A DNA stretch of 64,000 bases from positions 6,262,370-6,326,369 of the forward strand of contig CM065331.1 of NCBI GenBank assembly GCA_033032175.1, in the 5' to 3' direction. This document shows, piece after piece, positions 31,521 through 44,243 of this stretch. A program made the translations under genes and the position numbers. The notes under the pieces were generated by a model. It worked only from the letters and a program-made list of their open reading frames with translations. It was not told the origin of the DNA and did no database searches. The stretch comes from Saturnia japonica (Eukaryota > Arthropoda > Insecta > Lepidoptera > Saturniidae). Every line of letters begins with the position of its first letter. Position 1 is the stretch's first letter.

Positions 31521-32452
31521 AATACATTGCTAGCCACGAAAATTATACGTATAGGAATAATAAATATGTTGAGTTTAATTTTATTTTATTAACAAAATAG
31601 CCTAATAAGAATAACACTCAGCTGTGTTGTATAAATATCATATGAAGACGTTACGATTCCTTTATGGCGTTTCCAATCACGTCAATACCATACAAAAAAT
31701 CTCAATTTTCCCAAGGAAATATTAAATAAACTAATAATTTTTATCGATAAACCAATATGAATAAATGATTTACTTTAATCTCGAAAATTGTGATGTCTCG
31801 AAAATAATAGTGTACAAATCAAGAAAATATTTGAACCCGACACTGCCTATGCTGATATCAACAGTACAACTCAATTAGACCATTGCATTCGTTCCCGGGA
31901 ATAGCTGTGAAAAAATCGCATCAAATCTTTCTCATGGCAGACATAACCATTTCTCTTTACAAATTTATCTAAGCCATTTTAAAAATAACATCACTCTCTT
32001 AAATCTTAATTACTAAGGTTGATTATAACATGTATTATTTCATGAGCGTGTCGAGAATAACGTGGTATTTTGTTCAAACAGTGTTCGGTACGTGCCATTT
32101 TCTAAATCAGCGAAGTTATTGGCACACGCCGTTTTGAGTTTCTATTGGACGGTGATTATGTTGTACCCTCATAGCATATTTCGCTTAAATTTTATTTTAT
32201 TGTTTGGTGGTACGATACAACAGTTGTGATCAGCTTGGAGATGTTTTTGCGTTTGCATTAGTGTAGCGCTGTAGAGTATAGCATACGTATAGGTGTTTAC
32301 TTAAAAGTACGTCTGTACTTATAGTATACGTTTCTTAGTTGGAGCGCGAGGCACGTGGTAGCTACTAACTAGCGCAAACTGGTTTATTCCGATTTTACTC
32401 ACTGCGTGTATTAAACTACTAGAAATGATAAAACGGCTCTAAACGGATTTAC
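31521..32452. other. Unassigned non-coding DNA
   Basis: I see no supported feature. Confidence 0.4.
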
Positions 32453-32542
32453 CTTTATTGCGTTATAAGACAAAATAAAATTAATCATAAGAAAAAATAC
32501 ATAACCCTTATCGTTTTTCGCTATTAATCAAAAAGAACGTAT

Positions 32543-32760
32543 TTAATAAATAACTTGGTCCTCTAAAAGTCTTTTATAAAGTTTTGCATCGATGCATCGA
32601 TGTTGCCTCTTTTCAGCGACTGTCAAACCTACAGCTGATTTATGATTTTCCATTGTGGCAGCATCGGCGTTCTTTATGGCGCGAAACTCATTTATTATAG
32701 TCAGAGAGCTAATAATGATTACGTCTCTCTCCGCACATTTACTAAACAATATGATAGCTG
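32543..32760 (-). other. Candidate terminal exon of an unknown gene
   Basis: A plausible acceptor (gcaatttttttacag, minus) leads into an open frame reading FSKCAERDVIIISSLTIINE, then FRAIKNADAATMENHKSAVG, ending EDQVIY and TAA at 32543. An AATAAA lies about 85 nt downstream (32453-32458). Codon use looks less AT-biased than the flanks. I recognise no family and no upstream exon. The frame also extends upstream to an ATG at 32818, so it might instead be a 91-residue unspliced frame. Confidence 0.3.
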
Positions 32761-32818
32761 TAAAAAAATTGCATAGATAAAAAATATTGATGAACCCAAT
32801 CCTACAGGTTTTGCGCAA

Positions 32819-33999
32819 TGACTGAGATGTTTTCCGAACCGTTAGTAGTGTTCATTCAAAAGCGCCTTCTTAAATGAATAAATAATTTTTTAATTTTGAT
32901 TGAAATCTTTCTATCTGCATAGTTTTAGTGCTGGTTTATAACCTGACTGGTTTGCAATGACCATGTATATGGTGAAATCGGTCATAGTGATTTCTTCAGA
33001 ATAGCGTTACATATCCAGTTTCTATTTACGCAAGCCGGCATTACAGTGGCGACTGGAGATGGATTGTTCATGTCTCAGCGGCCGCGTCTGTTTTTCTTGA
33101 TCACTTTGGCTTTCTACCATAATTAAAATTTATACAAATTGATGTGGTTCTTTGTAACATCCAGAGTACATATAGTAGATAGTTTAATTAAGTATAAAAA
33201 TAAGTTGCAGTCTCTTTTCTTACAAATGGTTATCGAAGCCACGATGATATCCTACGAAATGTATGGGTAAAGTTGTTTGTGACTCTAACCTCATTTGGTG
33301 CTATAAAGTTTATTGATACTTTTAACAAACAGGATCGATTAGCATGAACATTTTTTGTGTGTTAATTGTCCATTTTCTTGCTGTCTGTACACATAAAAAA
33401 ACTATAAGTGAAGGTCTAAATATCTCAACATATTAAGGATAGTCTCTTCAGAAAGTTATCATGTAGCTACAACGGTCAACCTTACTTAGATACTCTTACT
33501 AACCCATCAAAAAAATTATCTCTGTATATTAGAATTAATAAACCTAAACTTAAAATCCACTGCTAATTAATCTAAAAGTAAATATATAAATTTCATATCA
33601 TCTTATGTAGCAAAATGAATTTATGTAAAGGTTATGAAAATATAGGTTTTCTGTTATTAAAAATAATTTTAATTTCGTTTTAATAACCATTACTCGCTGC
33701 TAGACTGAAGACGTTAATGACTAAGCGAGACACATAAAATGGAGGATAAGACGCGCGATAAAAAACTTTTAAGTTATAGTTTTTAAAAGATTATAGTTTT
33801 TTTGTTGAGTTATTGATGATTAATATGCGATTTTTATTATTGATCTTTGACTTCTCGATCATTATTTTTGAGTTTTGACTAATTAAACTATACAATAGTA
33901 GTATGTACCTACCAGCACAATAAATACTAAGAATGATGTATAACTATTTTAATAATAAATCTTTTGTTATATGCGTAATACTATTTTTTTTTTTCAAAT
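32819..33999. other. Unassigned non-coding DNA
   Basis: I see no supported feature in this AT-rich stretch. Confidence 0.4.
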
Positions 34000-34380
34000 T
34001 TCCTGTTAAACGTCTGTCAGTCTGTTTGTATGTCCGCATTTAACTCATTTAACATAAATGTATTGATCGATTTTTATGACATTTAGTACACGAAAAGCTT
34101 ATGTTATTCCTCAATTGATAGGCAATAAGAATTGCCAATAATACTTTTAGAAATCCTTAAATTAAACAAATAAATTAATAATTGATTAATTCTTAACCGA
34201 TTTTGGTGAAATTCTGTATACTCGAAAATATAGTTAGTTATTCCTCAGTTTATTTTAATTTTGGATTGATACTATAAGAATTTTCAATAAAATGAGTATA
34301 GGTAAAATCGTGAGAGGAAAATAATTATTCGTAGTAAATGCGTGCGGAGCCGAGGGGCACAGCATGTAGAAATAATCAAA
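34000..34380 (+). repeat. Interspersed repeat, Helitron-like
   Basis: It contains gtcagtctgtttgtatgtcc and acgaaaagcttatgttattc, and ends with ggagccgaggggcacagcat. The first half matches 19.3-19.44 kb. Confidence 0.45.
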
Positions 34381-35809
34381 GGTTGGAAAAAATCTTTAGC
34401 AGACATTTATATGCTTGACCAAAATCACACTCAGATGCAAAGTTACTTATGTACTCCACACAAAAGCCACCCCCTATTCTGCATTCAAGCCCAGGAACAG
34501 TAGGGCTTAGGCTCTTGAATCCAGCCCAATGAGATTAAACTACGTAGAAGTCTATTAATGACACTTCCATAGATAAAATAATGTCAGTTGAATTACAAGT
34601 TTTACTATGAGGAGCTTATTATTTATCAGTAATAAAAAAAAATTATACGTATGAAAAGTTGAGTCAATTATTAAGGTAGGACCGCACTGAGTGGAACTGC
34701 ACTGCAGCGAAGCACGCGGTGCGACAATTTCAAGCATATTTTGTGAAAGTTGGACGAATGTGGCTTAATTTAAAATTTACTATTAATTTTTTTGTTCTTT
34801 ATAAGTTTAGCGGTTGGCTACTATCTCACCTGATGTTAAGTAACAATGTGGTTTAATGTTACTAAAAGTGAAAATTCACTTTTCCGGCGCAGTAGTGGAG
34901 CGGCGCGGCAGAGTTGGGTCCCGGAGAATATATGCCGCACCGCGCCGCTCCGCCAAAGTGCGTTTTGTCATTAAGCCTAGTGGGGAAACTAGCTCTCTAG
35001 TAGAACTATCATTTCTATGAGAATTTCTTTCTAAATGTTGTTTATGCTAGTAGATACCAGTCATGTAAATTCGTTTTGGAGGTGATATAACTCTTTTAAA
35101 AGACCTATGATTAGAATGACGCGCAGTATTACACATCTTGCTATACCGTGGTAGCCGCAATGGAACTGCGTGACGCGGCACGGCGCCGTTTAAGTTGGTC
35201 AGTTGATTTACATTGTCGCGTAGTTCCGCTGCCGTGTAGTGCATTCTTTGTTATACGATTTCATAAAAAGAATATTTGGCAACGACGCATCGCCCCTGCA
35301 GCGCAGTTCTCTTCTCAGTGTGTTCTTACCTTTATTCGCACTTTAGCAGCAAAGGTGTGATAAATGTCTCAGAGATTTAAGGCAAACAATAGGTACATCA
35401 TTGATGTACCTATGTTTGTATTTACATATCAATATAAATTTTACATTACATCTTTGTTGGGCACTTAATTTTATACCGTGCGATTGTCTTGGATGAGTGA
35501 AAATATATCCATATTATCTGACTTGACCTGTATTTTCTGTAGTGCGTAATGCATTTCTTTGTCCTTACATTGTGGGCTTGCGTTGTATTATACATGCGCG
35601 CATAAAACGTTTTGTTCCGTGTCAAACTTATGACGCGTATCATTTATTGTATAGGGTTGTCATTAAAAAAATATGTTTTATATTTATGTCTAGATTAAAA
35701 TATATCTTACGCAAAAAGTTTGCAGTTTTTGTTTGGAGCGAATTTTGATTGCTTTTATTTTATTACATCTGATGTAATTTTGTTTATTATTTATAGGTTA
35801 AGGATATGT
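34381..35809. repeat. Mixed stretch: GC-rich segments and a SINE B scrap
   Basis: 34796-34860 (minus) holds the SINE B 3' phrase (tatctcacctgatgttaagt). GC-rich segments at 34880-34970 and 35150-35310 (gcggcgcggcagag, ggcacggcgccg) look like members of one repeat class. There is no supported gene. Confidence 0.35.
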
Positions 35810-35945
35810 GACGATGTGGCTCTTGATGGCAACACGCTAAACCTAGTTTGGAGACTACTAGAGCATATATGTGGGTTCTTGGCGACATATTTAAAACTTG
35901 AGGGTGGTAGCTAACTAGGCGTATATTAAAAAATGCCCACTTCAC
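35810..35945 (-). mobile_element. SINE family B partial copy
   Basis: It contains acttgagggtggtagctaac and a tgtgggttcttggcgacata phrase, as in the 50.5-kb copy. Confidence 0.55.
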
Positions 35946-36839
35946 CGAAAGCTCAGGGTCAGTGCAGATATTCGATATCACGTCCTTACATGCTACTAAT
36001 GAGCCACAATTGCTTCATATCAGAGATATAGGACATCCACGGAACAGTGCTGTCCGACCGAGATTTGAAGATCCATCGATATTGATTAGTATCTGTCATA
36101 AAAACTATTAAAGAACTGAAATATTTTGAGTAGAAATAATAAACAACTCGATGCAATGAAGCGAGATACAATTTCTGATAAGACCATAAGCATGGTGGTC
36201 ATGATCGAGAAAAACTTAATACTTCCAAGATACCAAATCAAATTTCAAACTACATTTTTAGTCCCAAATAAAAAATCATAAGTATGACTCGTCGACGGTG
36301 AACAATCGGAAAACAAAAAAATATTGTATAGGAAAACTGAGTTTACTACAATACCTCGTTGATAATTTTACGTGTTTATGCTAAGAAATAGACAACAATA
36401 AACAAAAGGCAATAAAATATTTCCACGTTACTGGCAGCCCTGATGTTTGAACGCATAATAAAATGCAAAGACGCGTTCGATGCCAAAGAGTAATAATATG
36501 ATAGATAAAGTACTTTATTAATTCTTTTTAAACGTGAAATAAGCCCTCTATTTACCTATATATGGTTGTTACTATGTTGATAGGATATGCCGCTATTTTT
36601 TTATCAACTCGTTCTTTTTTACCACGATCTTGCTTGATTTTAAATGATGAGATGATAATCCGCTAAACTTATGAGTAGGTTTTGGCTTTCGAGTACAGCT
36701 TACGGAACATACTGAAAGGCCCTTGTGGACAAATTTTGAACTTGAAAGTAGTAGCTGGATAGTAGATTGGATTAGTAAATACCTTATCACCATTATACAG
36801 ATTGATCATATTGTTTTTTTTTCATCGACACGTTATTTG
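35946..36839. other. Unassigned non-coding DNA
   Basis: I see no supported feature. Confidence 0.4.
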
Positions 36840-37200
36840 AACGTGCTAAAATTGTGCCATTATCCCTTTGATCGGTTGTTGAGCAGGTAGAGTGTAATGG
36901 GTCGAGTGACGTTCTGATAACTGAGACACCTTTTTTACATTGGGAAATCCTGCATGGGATCAACCCCCAGAGAGAGACTCCCCTGGAGAGCGTTATGCTG
37001 GTCTCTTACCGGTTAAAACCCCGCGGAGTATCGGCGCGTATGTGAGACATGGTCTCGGGCTGGCGGTTAGCATTCACCACTACCATGCCCATTCGCTCGA
37101 TTCACCCGTAGATGTTGAGACGACGGGGATAAAAAGAGGTTGGGCACAAAATTTCTTTGGAGATTCTTCTCTAGTTTACTCATAAAGTGGAGAGCCCGTA
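36840..37200 (+). repeat. GC-rich segment of unknown origin
   Basis: 36940-37185 is an 81-codon open, GC-rich stretch (ccccagagagagactcccct, gttaaaaccccgcggagtat). Its composition contrasts with the AT-rich flanks and looks like the tail or UTR of a LINE. I do not recognise the protein it would encode. Confidence 0.3.
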
Positions 37201-37399
37201 GCTGTAACCTATTCAAAGCATCGAGAAGGTATTGGGCGTATCCTTTTCAGCAATGCAAACAATATTCCATGTACGACCAAAATTCAGCCTTATAAAGAAG
37301 GTTCAGTTGGCCGGGCGTGAAAAAGCATCGCACGATGTTCAAAATGCTCAGACACTAGTTCTTTTATGATCAACCTTCGTCATCAAACGTCTTTAAGAA

Positions 37400-37570
37400 A
37401 CCATAGCACGATGATAGGGAATTTTGTACAGCCTACCTGTAAAGAACCTGCTGGTACATTCAAATTGAAAATCTATAGACAAGTACCTATAAGTGTATTC
37501 CGGCAGCTCCACTTAAGATCCAGTCCCTTCATTAGGCTTAGCGTGTTACTATATTGGGCCAAATCGCGTA
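37400..37570 (+). mobile_element. SINE family B partial copy
   Basis: It contains ttgaaaatctatagacaagt, gtgtattccggcagctccac and ttaggcttagcgtgttacta, the SINE B body. Confidence 0.6.
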
Positions 37571-37585
37571 TTTACTAATCACTAG

Positions 37586-37936
37586 CGATCGCCCTAAGAT
37601 CGAATTTCGACCAGCGACTTTTTGATCATCGACTATTTTCTGTTTGACATTTACTGTATTCATAAACAATGAGTATTATCTACATCACTTGCTGTCCTTT
37701 TTCATTGAGTGACAATGTCAATATTTTGAGGGTCTAAGTTCAATGGCACTGATCGCATTAGTATTCGTAGTATTAATTTATTTAATTTAATATATTAGTA
37801 ACTGATATTATAGATACATTTTAGCTTTCTGCACTCCTTCTCCATATAAACTTTAACCATGTCAAATCTCACAGTCTTCCGTACACGCAATATGCTTAAA
37901 AAGGTACCAAAGCTTTTGCTTCACGTATTAATATAT
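37586..37936 (+). repeat. Repeat family D, full-looking copy
   Basis: It runs from the 'gaatttcgaccagcgactttt' phrase to ttttgcttcacgtatta and includes the central part missing at 23.6 kb. Its inverted relative is at 49711-50056. Confidence 0.7.
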
Positions 37937-38757
37937 AGAAAAGGTGAGGTTATAGCCCTTTGGCCTTTGCTAAACCTATAATAAATTAAAAAAACTCAAT
38001 TATTGTTAAACAATGTTTGAAAACTTCGCAAATAATATATATTTGGCAACTCGTCAAACTTTCGAAGTACTTAAGCCTGTAACTAAAGAACTAACTTGAG
38101 AACTTTTATCGAATACTCGAGGAACACTGAATATCGCTTTACTAAAATTGTGGTTTTGGCAACCCTATTTTATTTGGTTTAACTTCATCAATTGTTTTAT
38201 ACAATCCTGACAAATTAGCCTTACTTCCTTTGATGGTAAGTATTATCTGTCAAAGTAAATTGAAAATTTAAGAATTCTCCACGCAAGTTACCTAATTATT
38301 GAGACCATTCAAATGAGCCCAAATACCATATCACTTCTGTAAGTTGGTGAACAGTTAGAGATCTTGCAAATTGCATCAGGGAAAGGTTGCTTTCTTCTTC
38401 TAATATCATTGAAGTATCAAAATATCTAAATTTCGACTCGTACAGACCAAAAGAAGATACTCATATCTCTTTATCAACTAGAAAATAGTTGATAATCTTC
38501 TAACAGCTGAACAGAATTTCTTGAACCATAGCTAAGAAGAACACTTTATATCGTCACCTTTCAAACAAAATAAACTAGATTAAAATTAGTACAGCCGCTT
38601 GGAAGCTACGATTCCACATACAGAATACAGACACACAGATACACTCTGCTGTTTGCGACGGGGGTTAAAAATAGTACGGTCTTTCGAAAGATGATGCTAA
38701 TATACAAACCTAGCACGAATAAAGTCACTAGCTTGGAATACATGATGTTTCTCACTT
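37937..38757. other. Unassigned non-coding DNA
   Basis: Weak repeat phrases occur near 38560-38660 (acagaatacagacacacaga). There is no supported gene. Confidence 0.4.
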
Positions 38758-38995
38758 CCTCATTAGCCTAGTGTTCGTAAGCACGACTGCTATAATCGAA
38801 GTCCTGGGTTCGAGTCCCAGGTCGAGCAAAATGTTTTTGGGGTTTTCTATGAAATTCTCAGTAGCAGCTAGGAGTTTGGCTTTATGACCGATTAACAGTA
38901 ATAGGCTTACCCTTTATTACATGGGACCTAAAATACACGGCGAACTGTGTACAATAACACTTCTGCCTAATCTTTCGAGGATACATGCGTCATGG
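38758..38995 (+). mobile_element. SINE family A, near full length
   Basis: The head is cctcattagcctagtgttcg with B box gggttcgagtcccaggtcga. The body is ctaggagtttggctttatga and the 3' part is tgcctaatctttcgaggata. Confidence 0.8.
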
Positions 38996-39835
38996 TATAT
39001 TTACCCACCGTCGATTTGTTATCCTGGGTTTTCCGCTTACGACGCTTCAACATTATGTTATTCTTAAAAAGCTGTGCTTGCGACTGCGCTTGCGTGGAAA
39101 ACAGAATGCCGTCGTTCAAGCATACGCGCGAATCATTGTACCCCGTTCACACACATTGTACATTAAAGAGAAAAATACTTATTGTTGGGATCCTTAGAAG
39201 ACTGACGTAGCTGTCGCTGACTTTTTTTGTAGGTCTTTATAATATCTACAATTATGTACTACATTAATTTGACATATCTCTTACAGTTTCCTCAGTGTAA
39301 GCCAATTAAGCGTCTCAAAATCGTCGTATTCCTAATTGATTTACCATTACACATCATCACAGTTTATATTTAATTTATCTTACAAAATATATCTCATACC
39401 ATGGCCAATTATCATAGATGAAATTAAAAAAAATAATTGGATAAGTTGTTTTTGCGTGAAAGGATAGAAACAGACAGACAGAGAGACGTTGAGTTTTATA
39501 TTATGTATAGAAATTTATTTATGGTCGCTTCTGTATAGCTTTTATTCTTTGTCGACAAATGCAAAACATGGTTTTGAATCGATTTTGACTGTATCTTTCT
39601 GTTAGTCATACATACACTGTTATTCTTATGGAAGTATTTCTGTTAAAATATCAGATGATATGATAATCGTATGAGTAAGTGTACGATTTTTTTTATCTGA
39701 TATTATTATTTATTTTGTTAGTTTTAAATTGATTCGTCTGTTTCTACAATCAAGCATAATGAAGTCACTTTAACATGCTACGATAAAAAAATGTGACTGA
39801 GGTTTTAATCAAATGAAAATATCGATATGAAACCA
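38996..39835. other. Unassigned non-coding DNA
   Basis: Overlapping 70-codon frames near 38985-39210 have no recognisable motif. There is nothing else to report. Confidence 0.35.
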
Positions 39836-39935
39836 AAGTATGGTGGTAGGCTTGCTACCATCCTTTAGTTGAGAATCTGTTGCCAAACAGGTGTTTTTCG
39901 GCAGCTGTATTTAAAAGCCAGTCACTCTAGTAACT
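39836..39935 (+). mobile_element. SINE family B partial copy
   Basis: It contains agtatggtggtaggcttgct, gagaatctgttgccaaacag and tttcggcagctgtatttaaa. Confidence 0.55.
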
Positions 39936-39948
39936 TTTTATGCAACTA

Positions 39949-40461
39949 TACCATTTCCATTTCTTTATTTTCTCGATGACAGTTCGAATTTGATAGTTGT
40001 AGTGTTGTGACCAAATAATTAAAGATATCTATCGCATATATTTATTATAATTTGATTTATATATTTTATATTAGATTTTGATTAAAATAAATAACGATTA
40101 CCTGTCGTTATAATTATTTTTTTCGTTGTCGAGTACCTACCTATACCTACTTATTTTACAACAGCTTCGAAAATTTTGAAGAAGTTGCCATTATCAATCA
40201 AGAATTAATACGTGTAACATCTTGTAATGAAATATAATATTAGTTAATAAATTTGTACAAAAGTATCCGGCAGTAGTTTAGTTTCTTACATTTTGTAAAA
40301 AAATATCGGGTCTGTTATCGTGTTACGTTTATCGATATAGCTCCATCCCTATCAGTTTCTCCGACTATTTTAATAAAATAATGCATACATAATGTAAAAA
40401 AGACGCTCGTTCAAGTTTTCACAGGAGCTGTCATCGAGAAAATAGAGAAATGGAAATGGTA
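39949..40461. mobile_element. 513-bp MITE with TACCATTTCC ends and TA target
   Basis: The left end taccatttccatttctttat and right end gagaaatggaaatggta are inverted copies extending about 34 bp (to tctcgatgacag / ctgtcatcgaga). Both are flanked by TA, as in Tc1/mariner-type elements. No coding capacity. A longer inverted relative occupies 55754-56692. Confidence 0.85.
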
Positions 40462-40467
40462 TAAGGG

Positions 40468-40830
40468 GTCAAATAAGCATACGGCCCGCCTGATGGTAAG
40501 TGGTGTTTGTAGCCTATGGACGCTTGTAATACCACAAGTATCACTAGCGAGTTGCGAACCTTGGACCCTCCTAGCAAAAAGCTATTCCGCAGGTCGGACT
40601 GCTCCAAAAAGAGAGAAATCTCCAAAAAAAATCCTTGGGCCCTAACTTTCTTTGAATCCTCTTTCTTCAAGAAGATCTAGAAACCCTACTCACCGTAGGA
40701 ACACAACATAAGTTAATTTGACTGTGATGTTCTGTAGTATATGATATATTGTGGAGGTACTCCAACAGTTGGACTGCCCAAGTACAGAAAAATCTCTATA
40801 GAATTTTTTCTGTTCTGTACCCCTCTTTCT
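40468..40830 (+). repeat. Repeat family E, with partial internal duplication
   Basis: 40480-40660 holds acggcccgcctgatggtaag and tagcctatggacgcttgtaa. The later module (tactccaacagttggactgc, gaaaaatctctatagaattt) follows at 40740-40830, after a first 'gcaggtcggactgctcc' version. Confidence 0.65.
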
Positions 40831-42520
40831 ATTAAGTAGTTTATTCTGAGATCTAAAGGTGGCCTCACACGGTACGTGATATTACAGACAGACGCGGACC
40901 AGCCCGCACCGACGCACCATGGGAAGAGTGTCACATGCACAAGCGCAGACAAATCCGTAGCTTTGGTGTAAGGTGTGACTGTCCATGGTCATCGACCGTG
41001 CGCGATAATCCGCAATACAATTGACCGTCCTTAATATTGTAAAAAAAAAATCTGTCAAACTCAGTAAGAGCGTAATATTTTATAGAAGGATAGAATTTTA
41101 GTTACAACGTGGATATAATATTCGGGATGATGATTCTGTGCTTATATAATTACAATACTATAGACAAAAAAGTCGTTCTATAATAATTTTAATATTTCAA
41201 AGAAACATAACTAAATAATACAAAGTTTAATACAATGCTTATGAAGAGGCGGACCTTGGCGTCCATCAATCAATACGCAGTGCGCCTGAGCCGGCAATCG
41301 TTAACGACTTTAATTACTTGTAACTCAATTATAACGGATCTCTGCAAGACAGAGGTAAAAAACATTTTTTCTTTAAATATATTTTGTCAAATTAATTAAT
41401 TTATTCGGAATTTCAAAATTAACAGTTGTTTCATCTTTCTGCAAAACAAAAAAAATATTATTAGTTATTAAGATTACTCTTAAAATGCAAAATCTGAAAC
41501 TACTCATGAAAAAAAAGAAAAAAGTGAAATGTGAAAAAAAAAACTGAAACGATAAAAAAGATGCAAGTCAAGCCCGCAGACTGTTGTAACCTTAATTCCT
41601 AAACTTAAACCAGCCTTTACCTTTTTACTCTTTTCGAAACACCAAGAAAATAAATATATCGCTGCCGTAGAGGGAAAATTTGTCACAATTAATTGACTTT
41701 ATTGCTTAGACATAAAATATACAGTACGATGTGCCTTTTCGTCTTACTGAAACTCTGATAACTTAGTTTGTCTCGAAATAATTCTAAAAACGACAGTAGG
41801 TAGCCGCAACGTTAGAAATGAAAAAGAAAAAATATAAATATATTTAAAGTTTTTAACGTAAAAGAAAAGAGCCGTGGTCTCAGTAACAGACTCAAAAGAT
41901 AAATATTTTGTCATTGTACCCATACAAATAAATAAAATTTAAGTATCTGTTTGTAATGTCAAAATAACAGCTTTTTACTAAATGCATATGAAAGTATATA
42001 CGGTACCTATATAAAAAAAAGTTTTTTCTACCTTTCTGTTACGGTCTCAAACAATAGAACCAATTTTAACGGGATAGTTACCGGCTAATAGCTGATGCAA
42101 TAAGGAGTAACTTAGGCAACTTTTATCTGATAAATTAGAACAAAATGTTTGCAACCACTGTCAAATATTACTCGTTTTGACTATTGTCTGGCGGCCGTGT
42201 AATATATTTAAATATGTTCCATAACCGCTTTATCTAATTTATGTATATTCCTTTACAAAACGACATAACAACAATTTGTTATAAAAAATGTTTCTTGATT
42301 TAATTCTGATACCTGTATATATTTTATTTTCTCAAATTTATTTCTTCCTAGTAACCCATACCTTAGTTAACTCTTCATAAAAAATATCATTCAAACATCA
42401 TTATAAAGCTTATATTTTCTGCTATAAAAGAGATAAATGATTTATTGTAATGTATTCGTACAAAAAATGGCATAAAACTTTTCCATTAGGAATGCTATTG
42501 ATTTTTTTTTACAAATGTAT
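40831..42520. other. Long stretch without a supported gene
   Basis: A GC-rich segment occurs at 40860-41000. 41870-42150 holds repeat phrases shared with 20.6 kb and 43.2 kb. I see no exon. Confidence 0.4.
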
Positions 42521-42565
42521 CGTTGGCATCTGTGCTGGTTACTGACTGTATCACAGATGCCAACG
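42521..42565. other. Perfect 14-bp inverted repeat (hairpin)
   Basis: cgttggcatctgtg and its exact inverse cacagatgccaacg are separated by 17 bases. It could be a MITE remnant, a hairpin RNA or chance. No poly-T terminator or TE boundary is evident. Confidence 0.6.
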
Positions 42566-42639
42566 CCATGAACGCGCCATCTATTAACAATCTCTTTGAC
42601 TAACATGACATGTGTTAGTTCTTTTTCTTCTTCTTAACT

Positions 42640-42955
42640 TGGCAAATAGACCTTGAAGAACTATTACTGCCATTATCAAGTGAATATAATGTCCTGTCTT
42701 ATGACGATCTCAGTATCCTAACAAGATGGTGGCTCCCTTGTTAGAACTTTCTAGGGAGTTTCTGTGGGATCTCGGAATGATTTCTTTCAGCTTATATTCA
42801 TAATCCACTTCACTTTCGCACAAAAACCAAACTATATCACGCAAAACGCCACCAATATTACATAATATAGGCTCAAAAACCTAAGTAAATGAATTATTAT
42901 AAAAACCGCAACATGTCACTTCAAAATCCCGCCAAAACCCCCCATGTGTTAGTTA
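42640..42955 (+). repeat. Repeat family F
   Basis: It contains aacaagatggtggctccctt, gaactttctagggagtttct and 'acatgtcacttcaaaatcccgcc'. Further copies lie at 54985-55310 (+), 55497-55730 (-) and 46759-47830 (-, interrupted). Confidence 0.75.
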
Positions 42956-43149
42956 GACTGTTTGTATAATAATCGAAATATTCGCACGAGTCAGCTCTTC
43001 TCTCGCGTGTGTTAGATTTTTAATTTTATTTTATATTAAAGTGATTAGTTGTTAAGTTTAAGTATATAAATGATATAACTTAAGTAATTGATAATAATAT
43101 GTTTTAACTATATCTTCTATACAATTAATAAAATTGAAATGTCTGTTTA

Positions 43150-43620
43150 TTATGTCAAAATAACATTTTTTTTACTAAAGGCATATGAAAGTATATACGA
43201 TACCTATATCAAAAAGCTCATTTTTAAAATTTTTGTCTGTCTGTTTGTTCGGGGTAATCTCCGAAACGATTGAACCGATTTTGACGGGACTTTCACTGAT
43301 AGCTAGCTGATGATATAGGGAGTAACTTAGGCTATTTTTATTTTAGTAAAAGAATTAGGGTTATGGTGAATCAATTCGTGCGCTTAAATGACTTATGCTG
43401 AGTAAACCATAAGAGATATAGGAAGTTAATGCAGCACATAATTACAGGCATTTAAAAGACCTACAGAAAAGTCCAGCAGAGTATACATCTATCTTCTAAG
43501 GAACACCCACAATAAGCTTTTTTGACTTTAAAATAACCGGTAGCGGGGGAGCAAGATTCGCTCGGGCATTCTGTAGTTCACATGAGCAAAGCCACGGGCA
43601 CAGCTAGTATTCAATATTTT
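43150..43620 (+). repeat. Helitron-like repeat ending ctag
   Basis: It contains ctgtctgtttgttcggggta, gaaccgattttgacgggact and a GC-rich end acgggcacagctag before ta. The 3' ctag after a short GC hairpin is compatible with a Helitron CTRR end. Matching copies lie at 48.89-49.28 kb and 50.93-51.20 kb. Confidence 0.55.
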
Positions 43621-43951
43621 CAAATAGTTTATAGTCGATTCGGAAGGAATTTAGAGAAGAATCGACAAGAAACTAAGATTCCTGTTTTAAACTAATCTCT
43701 TTACAATAATAATTACCATTAATACACATACAATTCTATATTATAACAATATAAAATTGTCTTCTATATACATTTATTTATTTACAGTTGTATATATTTA
43801 TTGATTAAACACCTTATATTTAGTTTTATATACATTTATCAACATACATATGTGCAATTCTATCACAAACCCACATGTAAAATATATAATAAACTAATAC
43901 GCGCGTACCGGAACGAATAACGAAAGAAAATCCAATAATTGTGAATTCACC
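43621..43951. other. AT-rich DNA without visible gene
   Basis: I see no supported feature. Confidence 0.4.
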
Positions 43952-44243
43952 TGAAGCAATGATGGTGTAGTAATAGCGTGTACTGACGTTACGTCGATCG
44001 ACGTGAGTTCGAATCCCTGCAATGTACCTGAGCTTTCGGTGAAGGAAAACATTGTGATGAAACCATAGCTTGTAGGTGTAGGGCTTTTTCTAATGCTCGT
44101 CTGGATAACTACCACCTTCAAGTTAAAAATCTGTCGCCAATTACCGATAGATTAGGCTTAGCATGTTACCATCTTGGGCCACATCGTCACTTAATATCAG
44201 GTGAGGTTGTGGCCATAGATAAAAACCTATAACGATAAAAAAA
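43952..44243 (+). mobile_element. SINE family B, near full length
   Basis: The head is gcaatgatggtgtagtaata with B box gtgagttcgaatccctgcaa. The body includes gtagggctttttctaatgct, atgttaccatcttgggccac and ttaatatcaggtgaggttgt, ending in a poly-A-like run. Confidence 0.8.
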
